A stretch of 64,000 bases of DNA, taken from NCBI GenBank assembly GCA_020635355.1, contig JACJZW010000003.1, forward strand, positions 62,001-126,000, in the 5' to 3' direction. This DNA comes from Flavobacteriales bacterium (GTDB lineage: Bacteria; Bacteroidota; Bacteroidia; NS11-12g; UBA9320). Shown piece by piece: positions 14,473-22,755 of this stretch. The position numbers and the translations under genes are program-made. Numbering within the stretch: position 1 is the stretch's first letter; each line of letters starts with the position of its first letter. The notes under the pieces were generated by a model. That model saw only the letters and a program-made list of their open reading frames with translations. It did not search any database and was not told the DNA's origin.

Positions 14473-17244
14473 ATGATAAATCGCCTTGCCAAACTTACCT
14501 TAAGCCTGCTGTTGTTCGTGCTTTCCGTTGGATTCACCACAGCTCAATCCCTGGTAAAAGGGAAGGTTATTGACGAAAATGCTGCCCCACTTGGCTACGC
14601 AAGCGTATTGCTGATGCATCAAGCCGATAGTTCAGTGGTTCAGTTCACGTTGTCTGATCCCGCCGGCTTGTTTGAATTCAAAGGCATCAATCGCGGCAGT
14701 TATATCATTCAGACCTTGTACAGTGGGTATGAACTGAAAAATGTCACCATCACGGTGAATGGTTCGGATGAAGTGAATGTTTCGCCCATCCAGCTGGCTG
14801 CCTCTAGTGTTACCTTAAAGGAAGCGCTGGTAGTAGCTAAGAAAATTCCAATGGTATTCAAAGGGGACACCATTGTGTACAATCCATCAGCTTTTAATAC
14901 CAAAACAAGTGCAACGGTGGAGGATCTGCTTAAAAAGCTTCCAGGTGTTCAGGTTGGAAAGGATGGGGCTGTTACCGCACAAGGAGAGAAGGTGGTTAAA
15001 GTCATGGTAAACGGTAAGGAATTCTTTGGCAATGATCCAACCAAAGCCACTCAAAATATCAATGCCGATGCCATTGAGAAGGTGGAAATCCTCGATAAAA
15101 AATCAGATGGGACCGAATTTACAGGTGTTGACGATGGCACCCGGGAAAAGGTCATCAACCTCGTCCTGAAAGAAAATGCCAATGAAGGTTATTTCGGTAA
15201 GGTAGAAGTTGGTGGCGGAACGGAAGAAACCTACCGCGCAAAGGCCGTGATCAATCGGTTCAAAAATGAAAACCAATACACCTTCATCGGGAATGCCAAC
15301 AACCTAAATCAAAATGGATTTAGTTGGCGGGAATACTACAATATGCTCAACGGTGCAGGTGGGGTGAATCTGGGACAAACAACGTACTGGTATAGTGAAA
15401 ATCAGTGGTTGGGGGAAAATCAGGAAGGCCGACAACAAAATGCCGTGATTGGGGCGAATGCCCACATGAAGATCGGGAAAAAGGGTGAGCTGGATGCCTC
15501 CTATTTTATGATGGATAGAAGCAACAACCTTCAAACCTCATCCATATCCGAGAATTATCTACCCGCATATACCATTTTAGGGAATTCAAGCGGGAACTCC
15601 GACAAGGCCAATGGGCAGCACAAGGGAATCGGTCACTACGAATGGAAACCCGATACCTTGAACTTCCTGTCTGTTAATGCAGAAGCAGACTACACCTTTG
15701 GCGATGGCACCGATTTTAGTTCACAGCGAAATCAAACGGTGGAAGGGACATTGTTGTCAAGTGCCCTGTCCAACACACTGGGCTGGCGCACCAATTTGAA
15801 TTTGAAAGCAGGGGCCACGTACTATCGGACCTTCAAGAAAAATGAAAACTCCTTGATGTTTATGACGGCCGCTGAACACAACGAGGGCCGAGACACCACC
15901 CGTTGGGCAACCAACCTGGCCTATACCGAAATTGATCCGGAAATGTCCATGCCGTTCCAGCGAATGGATAACATTTATGGAACTGGAGATGCCATCTATA
16001 ATCGAATGTCGTTCAATTACGAGATTAAAAAGTATTGGTATGCACAACTGGGGGTAGAGAATAAAATCTCGCAGGACGTATACACGCAAGTGAGAAACAA
16101 CCTGGAGTCAGACGAAGTGATTGCGGATCAAAGTCCCGACATCACCACCAACACATCCATTTCAAAGGCCGATATCGGGATTTCTAAAAACCGTAAAAAC
16201 CCAATGAAAGGTTGGTACATGAACTTTCAATTCAATACCTCATTGGTGGATTTGAGCAGACAGGTTGATCTGGCGAGCTACAGTGATAATGCCTACAACT
16301 CCCAAAAATTGTTTGTGTGGCCAAGCGGCTATCTGTCGTATCATAAACCCAAGAAAATGAGAATCGGATTTTGGTTCAATGGCAGCACGAATTTGCCAAC
16401 CATTACCCAGGTGAATCCGGTGAAAAATGTTACCAACCCCGTTCGCATTTCAAGTGGTAATTTTAAGTTGGATCCAACCTTGGGCTACAATGCGGGTTCT
16501 CACTTTAATACGCGAAATCCCGGTAAGAACAGCTTCTGGTACGGTCACTTCAATACCGGCTTTACCCCGAATGATTTTATTCGCGCCGAAACACGCGACG
16601 ATAAAAACGTAAGCAATATCACCTGGACGAATGGAGGAAAATCAACCTATTTGAACTCCAATCTGCACTACCAGTTCGAGATTAAAAAGCTGCATTTGGA
16701 ATTGGGTAACAGTGTTTCATACAACTACTTCAGTTACCTCAGTGTTCTGAACAATGCGGAATACCTGAATCAGCGTCACACATTTGGGTACGAGTTCGAC
16801 ATTGAATTTCAACTCGATGATTTTGCCATCGACTTTCAATATGAGCCGCAATACACCATTCAGAACTCTGAGTTATTGGCCAGCAACATCTCATTCTGGC
16901 GACACAATTTTTCAAGTGAGTTGAATTGGGATATTACCGATCGGATTGAGTTCTCTGCCGACTATAACGTGTATTACTTCAACACCCAACAAGTTGGAAG
17001 TCAACAATTGGTTCCCATTGTAAACAGCAGTCTTGAGTGCCGATTGGATAGTAACCAACGGTGGATCATCGGGATCAATGCATACGACATGTTAAAAAAG
17101 GCACAGAGCATCAATAGGAATTTCTTCAATAACACATACTCGGAAATTCGTCAGAATACCTTGACGCGGTACTTTATGTTTAACGTATCCTACTCAATCA
17201 AGAAAGGTCAGAAGGAAGAAGAGCGGCATCGTCGCTGGGATTAA
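14473..17244 (+). CDS. TonB-dependent-receptor-like outer-membrane beta-barrel protein
   Basis: 923 residues. It has a signal peptide (about 1-25, ending TTAQS), a carboxypeptidase-regulatory-like beta domain (SLVKGKVIDENAAPLGYASV) at about 27-110, a plug-like region (DLLKKLPGVQVGKDGAV, then VMVNGKEFFGND), and a long barrel of the OMP_b-brl_3 type ending in an aromatic strand. This architecture fits TonB-linked or related outer-membrane proteins of Bacteroidota, but no SusD partner lies beside it, so the substrate is unknown. It is a single-gene unit between two divergent/convergent neighbours; its stop overlaps the PspC gene end by 4 bases. Confidence 0.88.
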   Translation: MINRLAKLTLSLLLFVLSVGFTTAQSLVKGKVIDENAAPLGYASVLLMHQADSSVVQFTLSDPAGLFEFKGINRGSYIIQTLYSGYELKNVTITVNGSDEVNVSPIQLAASSVTLKEALVVAKKIPMVFKGDTIVYNPSAFNTKTSATVEDLLKKLPGVQVGKDGAVTAQGEKVVKVMVNGKEFFGNDPTKATQNINADAIEKVEILDKKSDGTEFTGVDDGTREKVINLVLKENANEGYFGKVEVGGGTEETYRAKAVINRFKNENQYTFIGNANNLNQNGFSWREYYNMLNGAGGVNLGQTTYWYSENQWLGENQEGRQQNAVIGANAHMKIGKKGELDASYFMMDRSNNLQTSSISENYLPAYTILGNSSGNSDKANGQHKGIGHYEWKPDTLNFLSVNAEADYTFGDGTDFSSQRNQTVEGTLLSSALSNTLGWRTNLNLKAGATYYRTFKKNENSLMFMTAAEHNEGRDTTRWATNLAYTEIDPEMSMPFQRMDNIYGTGDAIYNRMSFNYEIKKYWYAQLGVENKISQDVYTQVRNNLESDEVIADQSPDITTNTSISKADIGISKNRKNPMKGWYMNFQFNTSLVDLSRQVDLASYSDNAYNSQKLFVWPSGYLSYHKPKKMRIGFWFNGSTNLPTITQVNPVKNVTNPVRISSGNFKLDPTLGYNAGSHFNTRNPGKNSFWYGHFNTGFTPNDFIRAETRDDKNVSNITWTNGGKSTYLNSNLHYQFEIKKLHLELGNSVSYNYFSYLSVLNNAEYLNQRHTFGYEFDIEFQLDDFAIDFQYEPQYTIQNSELLASNISFWRHNFSSELNWDITDRIEFSADYNVYYFNTQQVGSQQLVPIVNSSLECRLDSNQRWIIGINAYDMLKKAQSINRNFFNNTYSEIRQNTLTRYFMFNVSYSIKKGQKEEERHRRWD

Positions 17245-17474
17245 AGATCCCATACTGATCGTCTGGAGCGGGTCCAACGTTGACGTACGTCCATCCAGAA
17301 GGCCACGAAGAGGTACACCAAAATGGGTGACCCTAGTGTGAGGAAAGACGTGTAGATGAAGTACAGTCGGATTCGGGAATCACTAATGCCGAGTTTCTCA
17401 CCTAAATAGGTGCACACACCAAAAAATCGTTTTTCAACGATGAATTTCCATGTTTCTATAGCGCGTTCCTTCAT
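17241..17474 (-). CDS. Small PspC-domain protein
   Basis: 77 residues. One PspC-type domain: VEKRFFGVCTYLGEKLGIS followed by RIRLYFIYTSFLTLGSPILVYLFVAFWM, a membrane segment, and a short basic tail ending SVWDL, the usual ending of this Bacteroidota family. PspC-like proteins act at the inner membrane, often in envelope stress. It overlaps the DUF2851 gene upstream by 41 bases, so the two are translationally coupled. Confidence 0.85.
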   Translation of the reverse strand: MKERAIETWKFIVEKRFFGVCTYLGEKLGISDSRIRLYFIYTSFLTLGSPILVYLFVAFWMDVRQRWTRSRRSVWDL

Positions 17475-18756
17475 CTATTTCCCGGACGATAGAGGATAAC
17501 AAATATCGGCCTATTGAACATTGATCGCAACGTTTTCGACGACAACCCTCCCGATTCAGTTCAATGGCTCCCTGCGAATGTGCTGCATTCCCAATGGTAA
17601 AACCCGCCTGCTTCATCACCTCCACAAGGGTGTTTTTTTCTGCAGGAAGTGATTCAAACCAGTTCAGCATGGCGTTACACCTGAGCTCATCTGAAGATCG
17701 CTGCGCATCGGCATATAAGGCTGGAAGTATTCCGTTCAAAATCACCGCTTCCACGAAGGCATTACCGGGCAGTTTGGATTTATAGGCCGAAGGCTTATTG
17801 AAGGTGAAATGCGTGTTCCAATAGGCCGATGCCGGAAATTGAAACATCTTTTTCCAGTATTTGGGCGTAGCAGATTCCTTGCACGATCGGGCTGGGTTGG
17901 GGAAGTGATGCAACAAGGCACTGAGCTGCGCCAATCGGATGGTGGGGAAATTGGCTGGACGCATGCGGAGGAAATTCCATATGGTATTGGGCAACACATG
18001 GAGGTCATGGGCGAGCTGAAGAAGTCTAAATTCACGTCTCAATTGAACCACATAATCATCTGTAACGGATTCATTCAATAGACCTGCGATTCCAAAAAGG
18101 TAGGCCTCCAGTTTGATGGGCTGATCGTGAATACGGGCAATCAATCGATAATCCAGTTGAGCCGCCAACATTTCAAACGTCATCTTATTGGTACGCATGC
18201 CGAAGGCCGAAATGATCTGTTGATTCAGCTGATCTTCCCAGATTTTGGATGACGTTTGATTCGTGATAAGTGCAGATGCTTTACGTTCCATTCGGGTTAG
18301 GAAGCGCTCTTGAAGTTCGGTTAATCTCAAGGCGTCATCAATCTCATCCCGAAAGGGTTCACACAACAAAGATGAATTAGCGTTGAGTTTTGAATGACGT
18401 ACCCAATCGTCCCGTCCGGGTATGCGCTCATGAAGTTCCAGGCAGGGTATTCGAGTGCCGTCCGACAGGATTACCGGTTTGTTTTCTTCCAAACAAACAT
18501 GAAGAATCACCGAATCGTACTGTTTGTCGGTTTGATGCCCATGGTCATACCAGTCGGAGCTTTTCAGGTGGATTTCCACAGCACCTGCCCATCGTTCCTG
18601 ATCAATTCGGATGACGGCATTCAGAAAATCCGGTCCACTGTTTTCATTGTACTCTCCGGGGTGGAGAATCTGAAGGGATCGTCCGTCTGTGGTGGTTAGA
18701 TCACGGCCGCTAAAGCGTTGCTTAAACCACACGTGGTGGAGGATGTATTCATACAT
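17434..18756 (-). CDS. DUF2851 family protein
   Basis: 440 residues with the DUF2851 beginning (EYILHHVWFKQRF, then ILHPGEYNENSGPDFLNAVI) and the C-terminal cysteine cluster GCRRKRCDQCSIG, which may bind a metal. No signal peptide. It is conserved in Bacteroidota but its function is unknown. A nuclease-like early segment (GPDFLNAVIRID, then EIHLKSSDW) resembles the active-site spacing of restriction-type nucleases; this is inference. It lies 25 bases downstream of pyrF in a probable pyrF-DUF2851-pspC operon. Confidence 0.85.
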   Translation of the reverse strand: MYEYILHHVWFKQRFSGRDLTTTDGRSLQILHPGEYNENSGPDFLNAVIRIDQERWAGAVEIHLKSSDWYDHGHQTDKQYDSVILHVCLEENKPVILSDGTRIPCLELHERIPGRDDWVRHSKLNANSSLLCEPFRDEIDDALRLTELQERFLTRMERKASALITNQTSSKIWEDQLNQQIISAFGMRTNKMTFEMLAAQLDYRLIARIHDQPIKLEAYLFGIAGLLNESVTDDYVVQLRREFRLLQLAHDLHVLPNTIWNFLRMRPANFPTIRLAQLSALLHHFPNPARSCKESATPKYWKKMFQFPASAYWNTHFTFNKPSAYKSKLPGNAFVEAVILNGILPALYADAQRSSDELRCNAMLNWFESLPAEKNTLVEVMKQAGFTIGNAAHSQGAIELNREGCRRKRCDQCSIGRYLLSSIVREIDEGTRYRNMEIHR

Positions 18757-18781
18757 TTCATGGTTGGTTTTCCTGGTTTCG

Positions 18782-19579
18782 TTAGAGATAGGTGGCCATC
18801 ACCTGTTGTAATTTTTTGGCTTCGTTGGCAGCAGCCTGAGCAAATTGGAGATCGCTGGAAGCATAGATGATGCCTCTGGACGAATTCACCAACAAACCAC
18901 CTCCGTTAATAAGTCCGTGTTTCGAAACATCTTCGAGACTACCACCTTGTGCGCCTACGCCCGGAACCAGAAGAAAGTGCTCGGGTACAATGGACCGGAT
19001 GTGATCCAATCGTTCTGCACGGGTGGCACCCACTACAAACATCAGGTTCTCGGGTGATCCCCATTCGGATGTTTTACGTAGAACATGCTCATAGAGTGGC
19101 ATACCATCAGCTTGCAAGTATTGAAAATCAGCACTTCCGGGATTGGATGTCAAGCCCAAAACAATGACAGTCTTATCCGCTCTCATAAAGGGTTGAACGC
19201 TGTCTTTTCCCATGTACGGACTAACGGTTATGCTATCGAAGTTCAATTCATCAAAAAAGGCGCGGGCATACATTTCACCGGTGTTGCCGATGTCGCCCCG
19301 CTTTGCATCTGCAATGGAGAAGCAATCGGTTGGAATCAGTTTTAACGTTTCCGCCATGATGTTCCAGCCATCGGTGCCATACTGTTCATAAAAGGCCGTA
19401 TTGATCTTATAGGCAACCGCGTAAGGCGATGTAGCTTCAATGATCTGACGGTTAAATTCCAAAAGGGCATTAGGCTCATTGTTCAAATGAGACGGAATTT
19501 TATGCAGATCACTGTCTAGCCCCACACATAAATAACTGCCTTTAGCCTGAATGGCCGATCGAAGTTGCTGGATGTTCAT
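18782..19579 (-). CDS. pyrF: Orotidine 5'-phosphate decarboxylase, type 2
   Basis: 265 residues. It decarboxylates OMP to UMP, the last step of pyrimidine synthesis. The active-site motif ADAKRGDIGNTGE is intact, with the conserved Asp-x-Lys-x-x-Asp network, and LVPGVGAQGG forms the phosphate-binding loop. Length and motif place it in the PyrF subfamily 2 found in Bacteroidota, actinobacteria and myxobacteria. The start at 19579 is supported by an exact TAATTTTG box 5 bases upstream. Confidence 0.95.
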   Translation of the reverse strand: MNIQQLRSAIQAKGSYLCVGLDSDLHKIPSHLNNEPNALLEFNRQIIEATSPYAVAYKINTAFYEQYGTDGWNIMAETLKLIPTDCFSIADAKRGDIGNTGEMYARAFFDELNFDSITVSPYMGKDSVQPFMRADKTVIVLGLTSNPGSADFQYLQADGMPLYEHVLRKTSEWGSPENLMFVVGATRAERLDHIRSIVPEHFLLVPGVGAQGGSLEDVSKHGLINGGGLLVNSSRGIIYASSDLQFAQAAANEAKKLQQVMATYL

Positions 19580-19584
19580 TGGCT

Positions 19585-19592
19585 CAAAATTA
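19585..19592 (-). promoter_or_regulatory. -7 box TAATTTTG, pyrF promoter
   Basis: Exact TAnnTTTG on the minus strand, 5 bases before the pyrF ATG. A CTTG, one mismatch from the -33 TTTG, ends 18 bases upstream. Confidence 0.6.
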
Positions 19593-19669
19593 AGGTCAAT
19601 GGAGGTTGTTCAAGAACGGCATGGGGAATTTATCACCCAACGCCTGTCTTTTTTCTCCGCAAGACGATG

Positions 19670-20377
19670 TTAGTGGTCCTGACCTAATGCAAAAACGGCT
19701 GGTCGCTTGTGAAGGTCATCCAGATTTTTGGGTCGATCCTTTAAACGGAATCGCAAAATCTGTTGGGAGGGTAGGGAGAGGTCGATGCCAATGACCATAA
19801 CTGTTTCGGCTGGGAGGACAGCTGCCAGTTCTTCCACAAATTGACGGTTCCGATAGGGCGTTTCGATGAACAATTGTGTTTCGCCCTTGCGAAGATCATC
19901 CAAACAATTACGAAGTGTTTTCCGACGAAGATCCTTGTCGTGCGAGAGGTAGCCGTGAAATCGGAATTGTTGTCCGTTTAATCCGGAAGCCATTAAGGTC
20001 ATCATCACAGATGAAAGGCCGTGAAAGGGAATCACTTCAACCTGGTGTTTATGCGCCAGACGAACAATCTGATAGCCGGGATCAGCCACACACGGCAAGC
20101 CGGCATCGCTCATCAAGCCCATATTCATCCCATTTAAGCACGGTTGGAGAAACTGATTGATTTCGGCCGGGTTGGTGTGTTTATTCAGCTCATCAATTTG
20201 AAGGTCATTCATTGGTACGGGCGTCCCGATAACCTTCAAAAATGCCCGAGCGGATTTAGCGTGCTCCGCAATGAAGTGGCTGATTTGATGAATAATCTTG
20301 ACGTATTCCGGAGGAACTAAGTCGGGATTATTTTCACCCAAAAAGGTTGGAATGAGATAGAGTTTACCGGTCGCCAC
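19670..20377 (-). CDS. RsmI-like SAM-dependent methyltransferase
   Basis: 235 residues of the tetrapyrrole-methylase fold, closest to RsmI (16S rRNA C1402 ribose methyltransferase). Visible motifs are KLYLIPTFLG at the start, GLMSDAGLPCVADPG and IPFHGLSSVMMTLMASG. It lacks the C-terminal extension of standard RsmI and begins with a longer gap after PTFLG, features of the shorter Bacteroidota paralogue whose target is not settled. Its start overlaps the end of the S41 protease gene by 14 bases, so it is probably cotranscribed with it. Confidence 0.85.
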   Translation of the reverse strand: MATGKLYLIPTFLGENNPDLVPPEYVKIIHQISHFIAEHAKSARAFLKVIGTPVPMNDLQIDELNKHTNPAEINQFLQPCLNGMNMGLMSDAGLPCVADPGYQIVRLAHKHQVEVIPFHGLSSVMMTLMASGLNGQQFRFHGYLSHDKDLRRKTLRNCLDDLRKGETQLFIETPYRNRQFVEELAAVLPAETVMVIGIDLSLPSQQILRFRLKDRPKNLDDLHKRPAVFALGQDH

Positions 20378-22553
20378 TGGTCAATCGTCGTCGATCTTGC
20401 TTGTACAAATCTTCGGCAATTTGCAGACTCTCATACAGGTAAATGTCCTTCTTCATGGAGGCGTGCCAGTTATCAGCACGTTTTTGTTTCAACGAATCGG
20501 ATTGAATGTCTACCAGGTCTTCGCTCAACGTAGCAACGGCCACATCATCATAAGGCTTGAACAACTTGGAATAGGCGTCATTCACTTCCTTACGGGCTTT
20601 TTGTTCCGCCCGGTATTTCTCTAAAACCAGGGTGTAGGTTTCTTCCTCGCTTTGGGCCTTCCAACGTCGTGCATTTTCATCGATGGCCTTGAACAAATCG
20701 TTTCCTGAAGTACGCTTTTCAGACTGACTGCGAAGCTTGCTTAGATCAAATAAATCCGGGAAGGGTTTATAGTCTGCTGGTTGAATTTTGTCAAAATTCA
20801 GAGCGTGCTTTTGTTCCCGCTCACCGGTCTTGATGTAGGTGTAATTATCCGGCCAGATGATGTCCGGAGTAACCCCGTTCAACTGAGTGGTCCCTCCATT
20901 AATGCGATAGAACTTTTGGGTGGTGAGTTTAAGGGCACCCATGTCGTCATAATTATTGTTTCGCAAGGTTTGGTTCAACTCTACAAATCGCTGCACGGTT
21001 CCTTTTCCGTGAGTGGTGTGAGAACCAACAATCACTGCCCGTCGATAGTCCTGCAGGGCAGCAGCCAGAATTTCAGATGCTGATGCGCTGAACTCATTAA
21101 CCATGATGATCACCGGCTTGTCCCATTCAACGGAATTATTGTGATCACTCATGATATACGGATCACCATGTCGGGATTTGGCTTGAACAATGGGACCCTT
21201 TGGAATGAAGAGGCCTGCCATGTCAACCACATCGGGTAGTGAACCACCGCCGTTGTTTCGAAGGTCAAGGATCAGAACATCAGCCTTGTCTTTTTTGAGT
21301 TTTCTCAGTTCCTCTTTTACGTCTTTTGAACAGGTTCGGCCGTTGCGATCGTTGAAATCAGCATAGAAACTTGGGAGGTACAAATAGCCTACGTTGAGGT
21401 TGTCGGCATCGTGAATGATGGCTGATTTGGCGTATGTTTCTTCCAGAACTATGACATCGCGGACAATTGGAATCACTTTGATATGACCATCCGGTTTTTG
21501 AACGGTCAATCGCACCTCGGTTCCTTTTTTCCCGCGTATGATTTTAACAGCGTCATCAATACGCGCATTTACGATATCCACAGCTTCGTCGGTACCCTGA
21601 GCCACCTTAAGAATGAGGTCATTTGCCTGCAATTCGCCTTGCAAGGCTGAAGGTGAACCGGGTACAATGGAGACTACTTTGATGTAGCCATCCTTTTCCT
21701 GCAATTGGGCACCAATTCCTTCCAGTTTGCCGGACATCCGGATGTCGAAGTTATCCTTATCGGCAGGAGGGAAGTAATTTGTGTGTGGGTCAAATAGAGC
21801 GGTTAACGTATTCACGTATCCGGCTAAACGATCTTTCCGGTCGAGCCGATCAATACGCTGAAACCATTCGTCGTGACTTTTTAAAACTGCTTTGCGGGCA
21901 TCTTCTTCCAGTTCAGCAAAGGTCTTGGTTCCGGCTTCAGAGATGTCGGCTTTTTCTTCTTCCACCACATCCATCACATTCTCCGTATCTTCTGTTCCCG
22001 GAGGCATTTCTGTTTGAGCCGATTGAGCCTGATCGTTCACATCAAGTGAGGAAGCCAGGCGTGTCATGACGTTGTATTTCAAATATTTACGCCAGCGATC
22101 TTTGAGATCTTTTTCGGATTTGGAGTAATCCATTTTTTCGCCAAACTCAACGGTTTCATCCACGGTGAAGTCAAACGGTTTGCTCAAAATCTCGCGGTAA
22201 AATCCTTGAACCATCTTGGTGCGCTCATCAATCAGCTGAAGCGATCGATTGAAGAACTCGTAAGTACCTTCCTGGGTTTCATCATCAATTTTGGTCTGAT
22301 AGGCTTTCAGATCCTGAACGTCTGATTTCAACAGAAAGCGTTTGTTTGGGTCCAAGTTTTCCAGGTAATCCTCCCAAGCCATTTTGGAAAAATCGTCATT
22401 CACATCAACCGGCTGGTAGTGCATCTGACGCAAATTTTCCATGACCACTTTAATGAGTAAATCGTCTCCGGCTTCTTCCGTTTTATAATAGAACCCCAGC
22501 GTTAGCAAGCTAACGGGAACTATAACCATCAACACATTCAGGATTCTCTTCAT
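20364..22553 (-). CDS. S41 C-terminal processing protease (Tsp/Prc type)
   Basis: 729 residues from ATG 22553; an in-frame ATG at 22592 would add 13 residues before a clear signal anchor (KRILNVLMVIVPVSLLTLGF) and is less likely. The order of parts is: N-terminal helical region, PDZ domain (about 250-345, IGAQLQEKDGYIKVVSIVPG), then the S41 catalytic core with DVLILDLRNNGGGSLPD, the nucleophile region NEFSASASEI and HGKGTVQRF supplying the lysine. These periplasmic enzymes cut proteins near their C-termini. A -7-like TTTCTTTG lies upstream, divergent from the M13 peptidase. Confidence 0.93.
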   Translation of the reverse strand: MKRILNVLMVIVPVSLLTLGFYYKTEEAGDDLLIKVVMENLRQMHYQPVDVNDDFSKMAWEDYLENLDPNKRFLLKSDVQDLKAYQTKIDDETQEGTYEFFNRSLQLIDERTKMVQGFYREILSKPFDFTVDETVEFGEKMDYSKSEKDLKDRWRKYLKYNVMTRLASSLDVNDQAQSAQTEMPPGTEDTENVMDVVEEEKADISEAGTKTFAELEEDARKAVLKSHDEWFQRIDRLDRKDRLAGYVNTLTALFDPHTNYFPPADKDNFDIRMSGKLEGIGAQLQEKDGYIKVVSIVPGSPSALQGELQANDLILKVAQGTDEAVDIVNARIDDAVKIIRGKKGTEVRLTVQKPDGHIKVIPIVRDVIVLEETYAKSAIIHDADNLNVGYLYLPSFYADFNDRNGRTCSKDVKEELRKLKKDKADVLILDLRNNGGGSLPDVVDMAGLFIPKGPIVQAKSRHGDPYIMSDHNNSVEWDKPVIIMVNEFSASASEILAAALQDYRRAVIVGSHTTHGKGTVQRFVELNQTLRNNNYDDMGALKLTTQKFYRINGGTTQLNGVTPDIIWPDNYTYIKTGEREQKHALNFDKIQPADYKPFPDLFDLSKLRSQSEKRTSGNDLFKAIDENARRWKAQSEEETYTLVLEKYRAEQKARKEVNDAYSKLFKPYDDVAVATLSEDLVDIQSDSLKQKRADNWHASMKKDIYLYESLQIAEDLYKQDRRRLTSGDR

Positions 22554-22600
22554 AGGATGTTCTTTTCTGATAACCTCACTTCCATTCAACACAGATGCAC

Positions 22601-22608
22601 AAAGAAAG
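22601..22608 (-). promoter_or_regulatory. -7-like box TTTCTTTG, S41 protease promoter
   Basis: Five of six consensus positions on the minus strand, 48 bases before the start codon. The same TTTCTTTG octamer serves the divergent M13 gene. Confidence 0.4.
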
Positions 22609-22734
22609 TTGCTTCCGGTTTATATCTGGTGATTTCTGAACGTAAATGTAGGCGTGAATCGTCTGAAGGATGGCATTCAATCGATGGTTTCGATGTTCCA
22701 ACCGATGAGTAGGTATGCTCAGCGGGTAAAGTTG

Positions 22735-22742
22735 TTTCTTTG
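22735..22742 (+). promoter_or_regulatory. -7-like box TTTCTTTG, M13 peptidase promoter
   Basis: Five of six consensus positions, 13 bases before ATG 22756. This supports the shorter M13 start, because an upstream GTG start at 22654 would precede the transcript. Confidence 0.45.
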
Positions 22743-22755
22743 TCCGAAGAATGTT

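Noticed and set aside
17280..17293. TTGAC-GTAC-GTCCA resembling the TGAC palindrome
   Set aside because: It lies inside the PspC coding region, matches only 8 of 10 positions and has no -7 box at the right distance.
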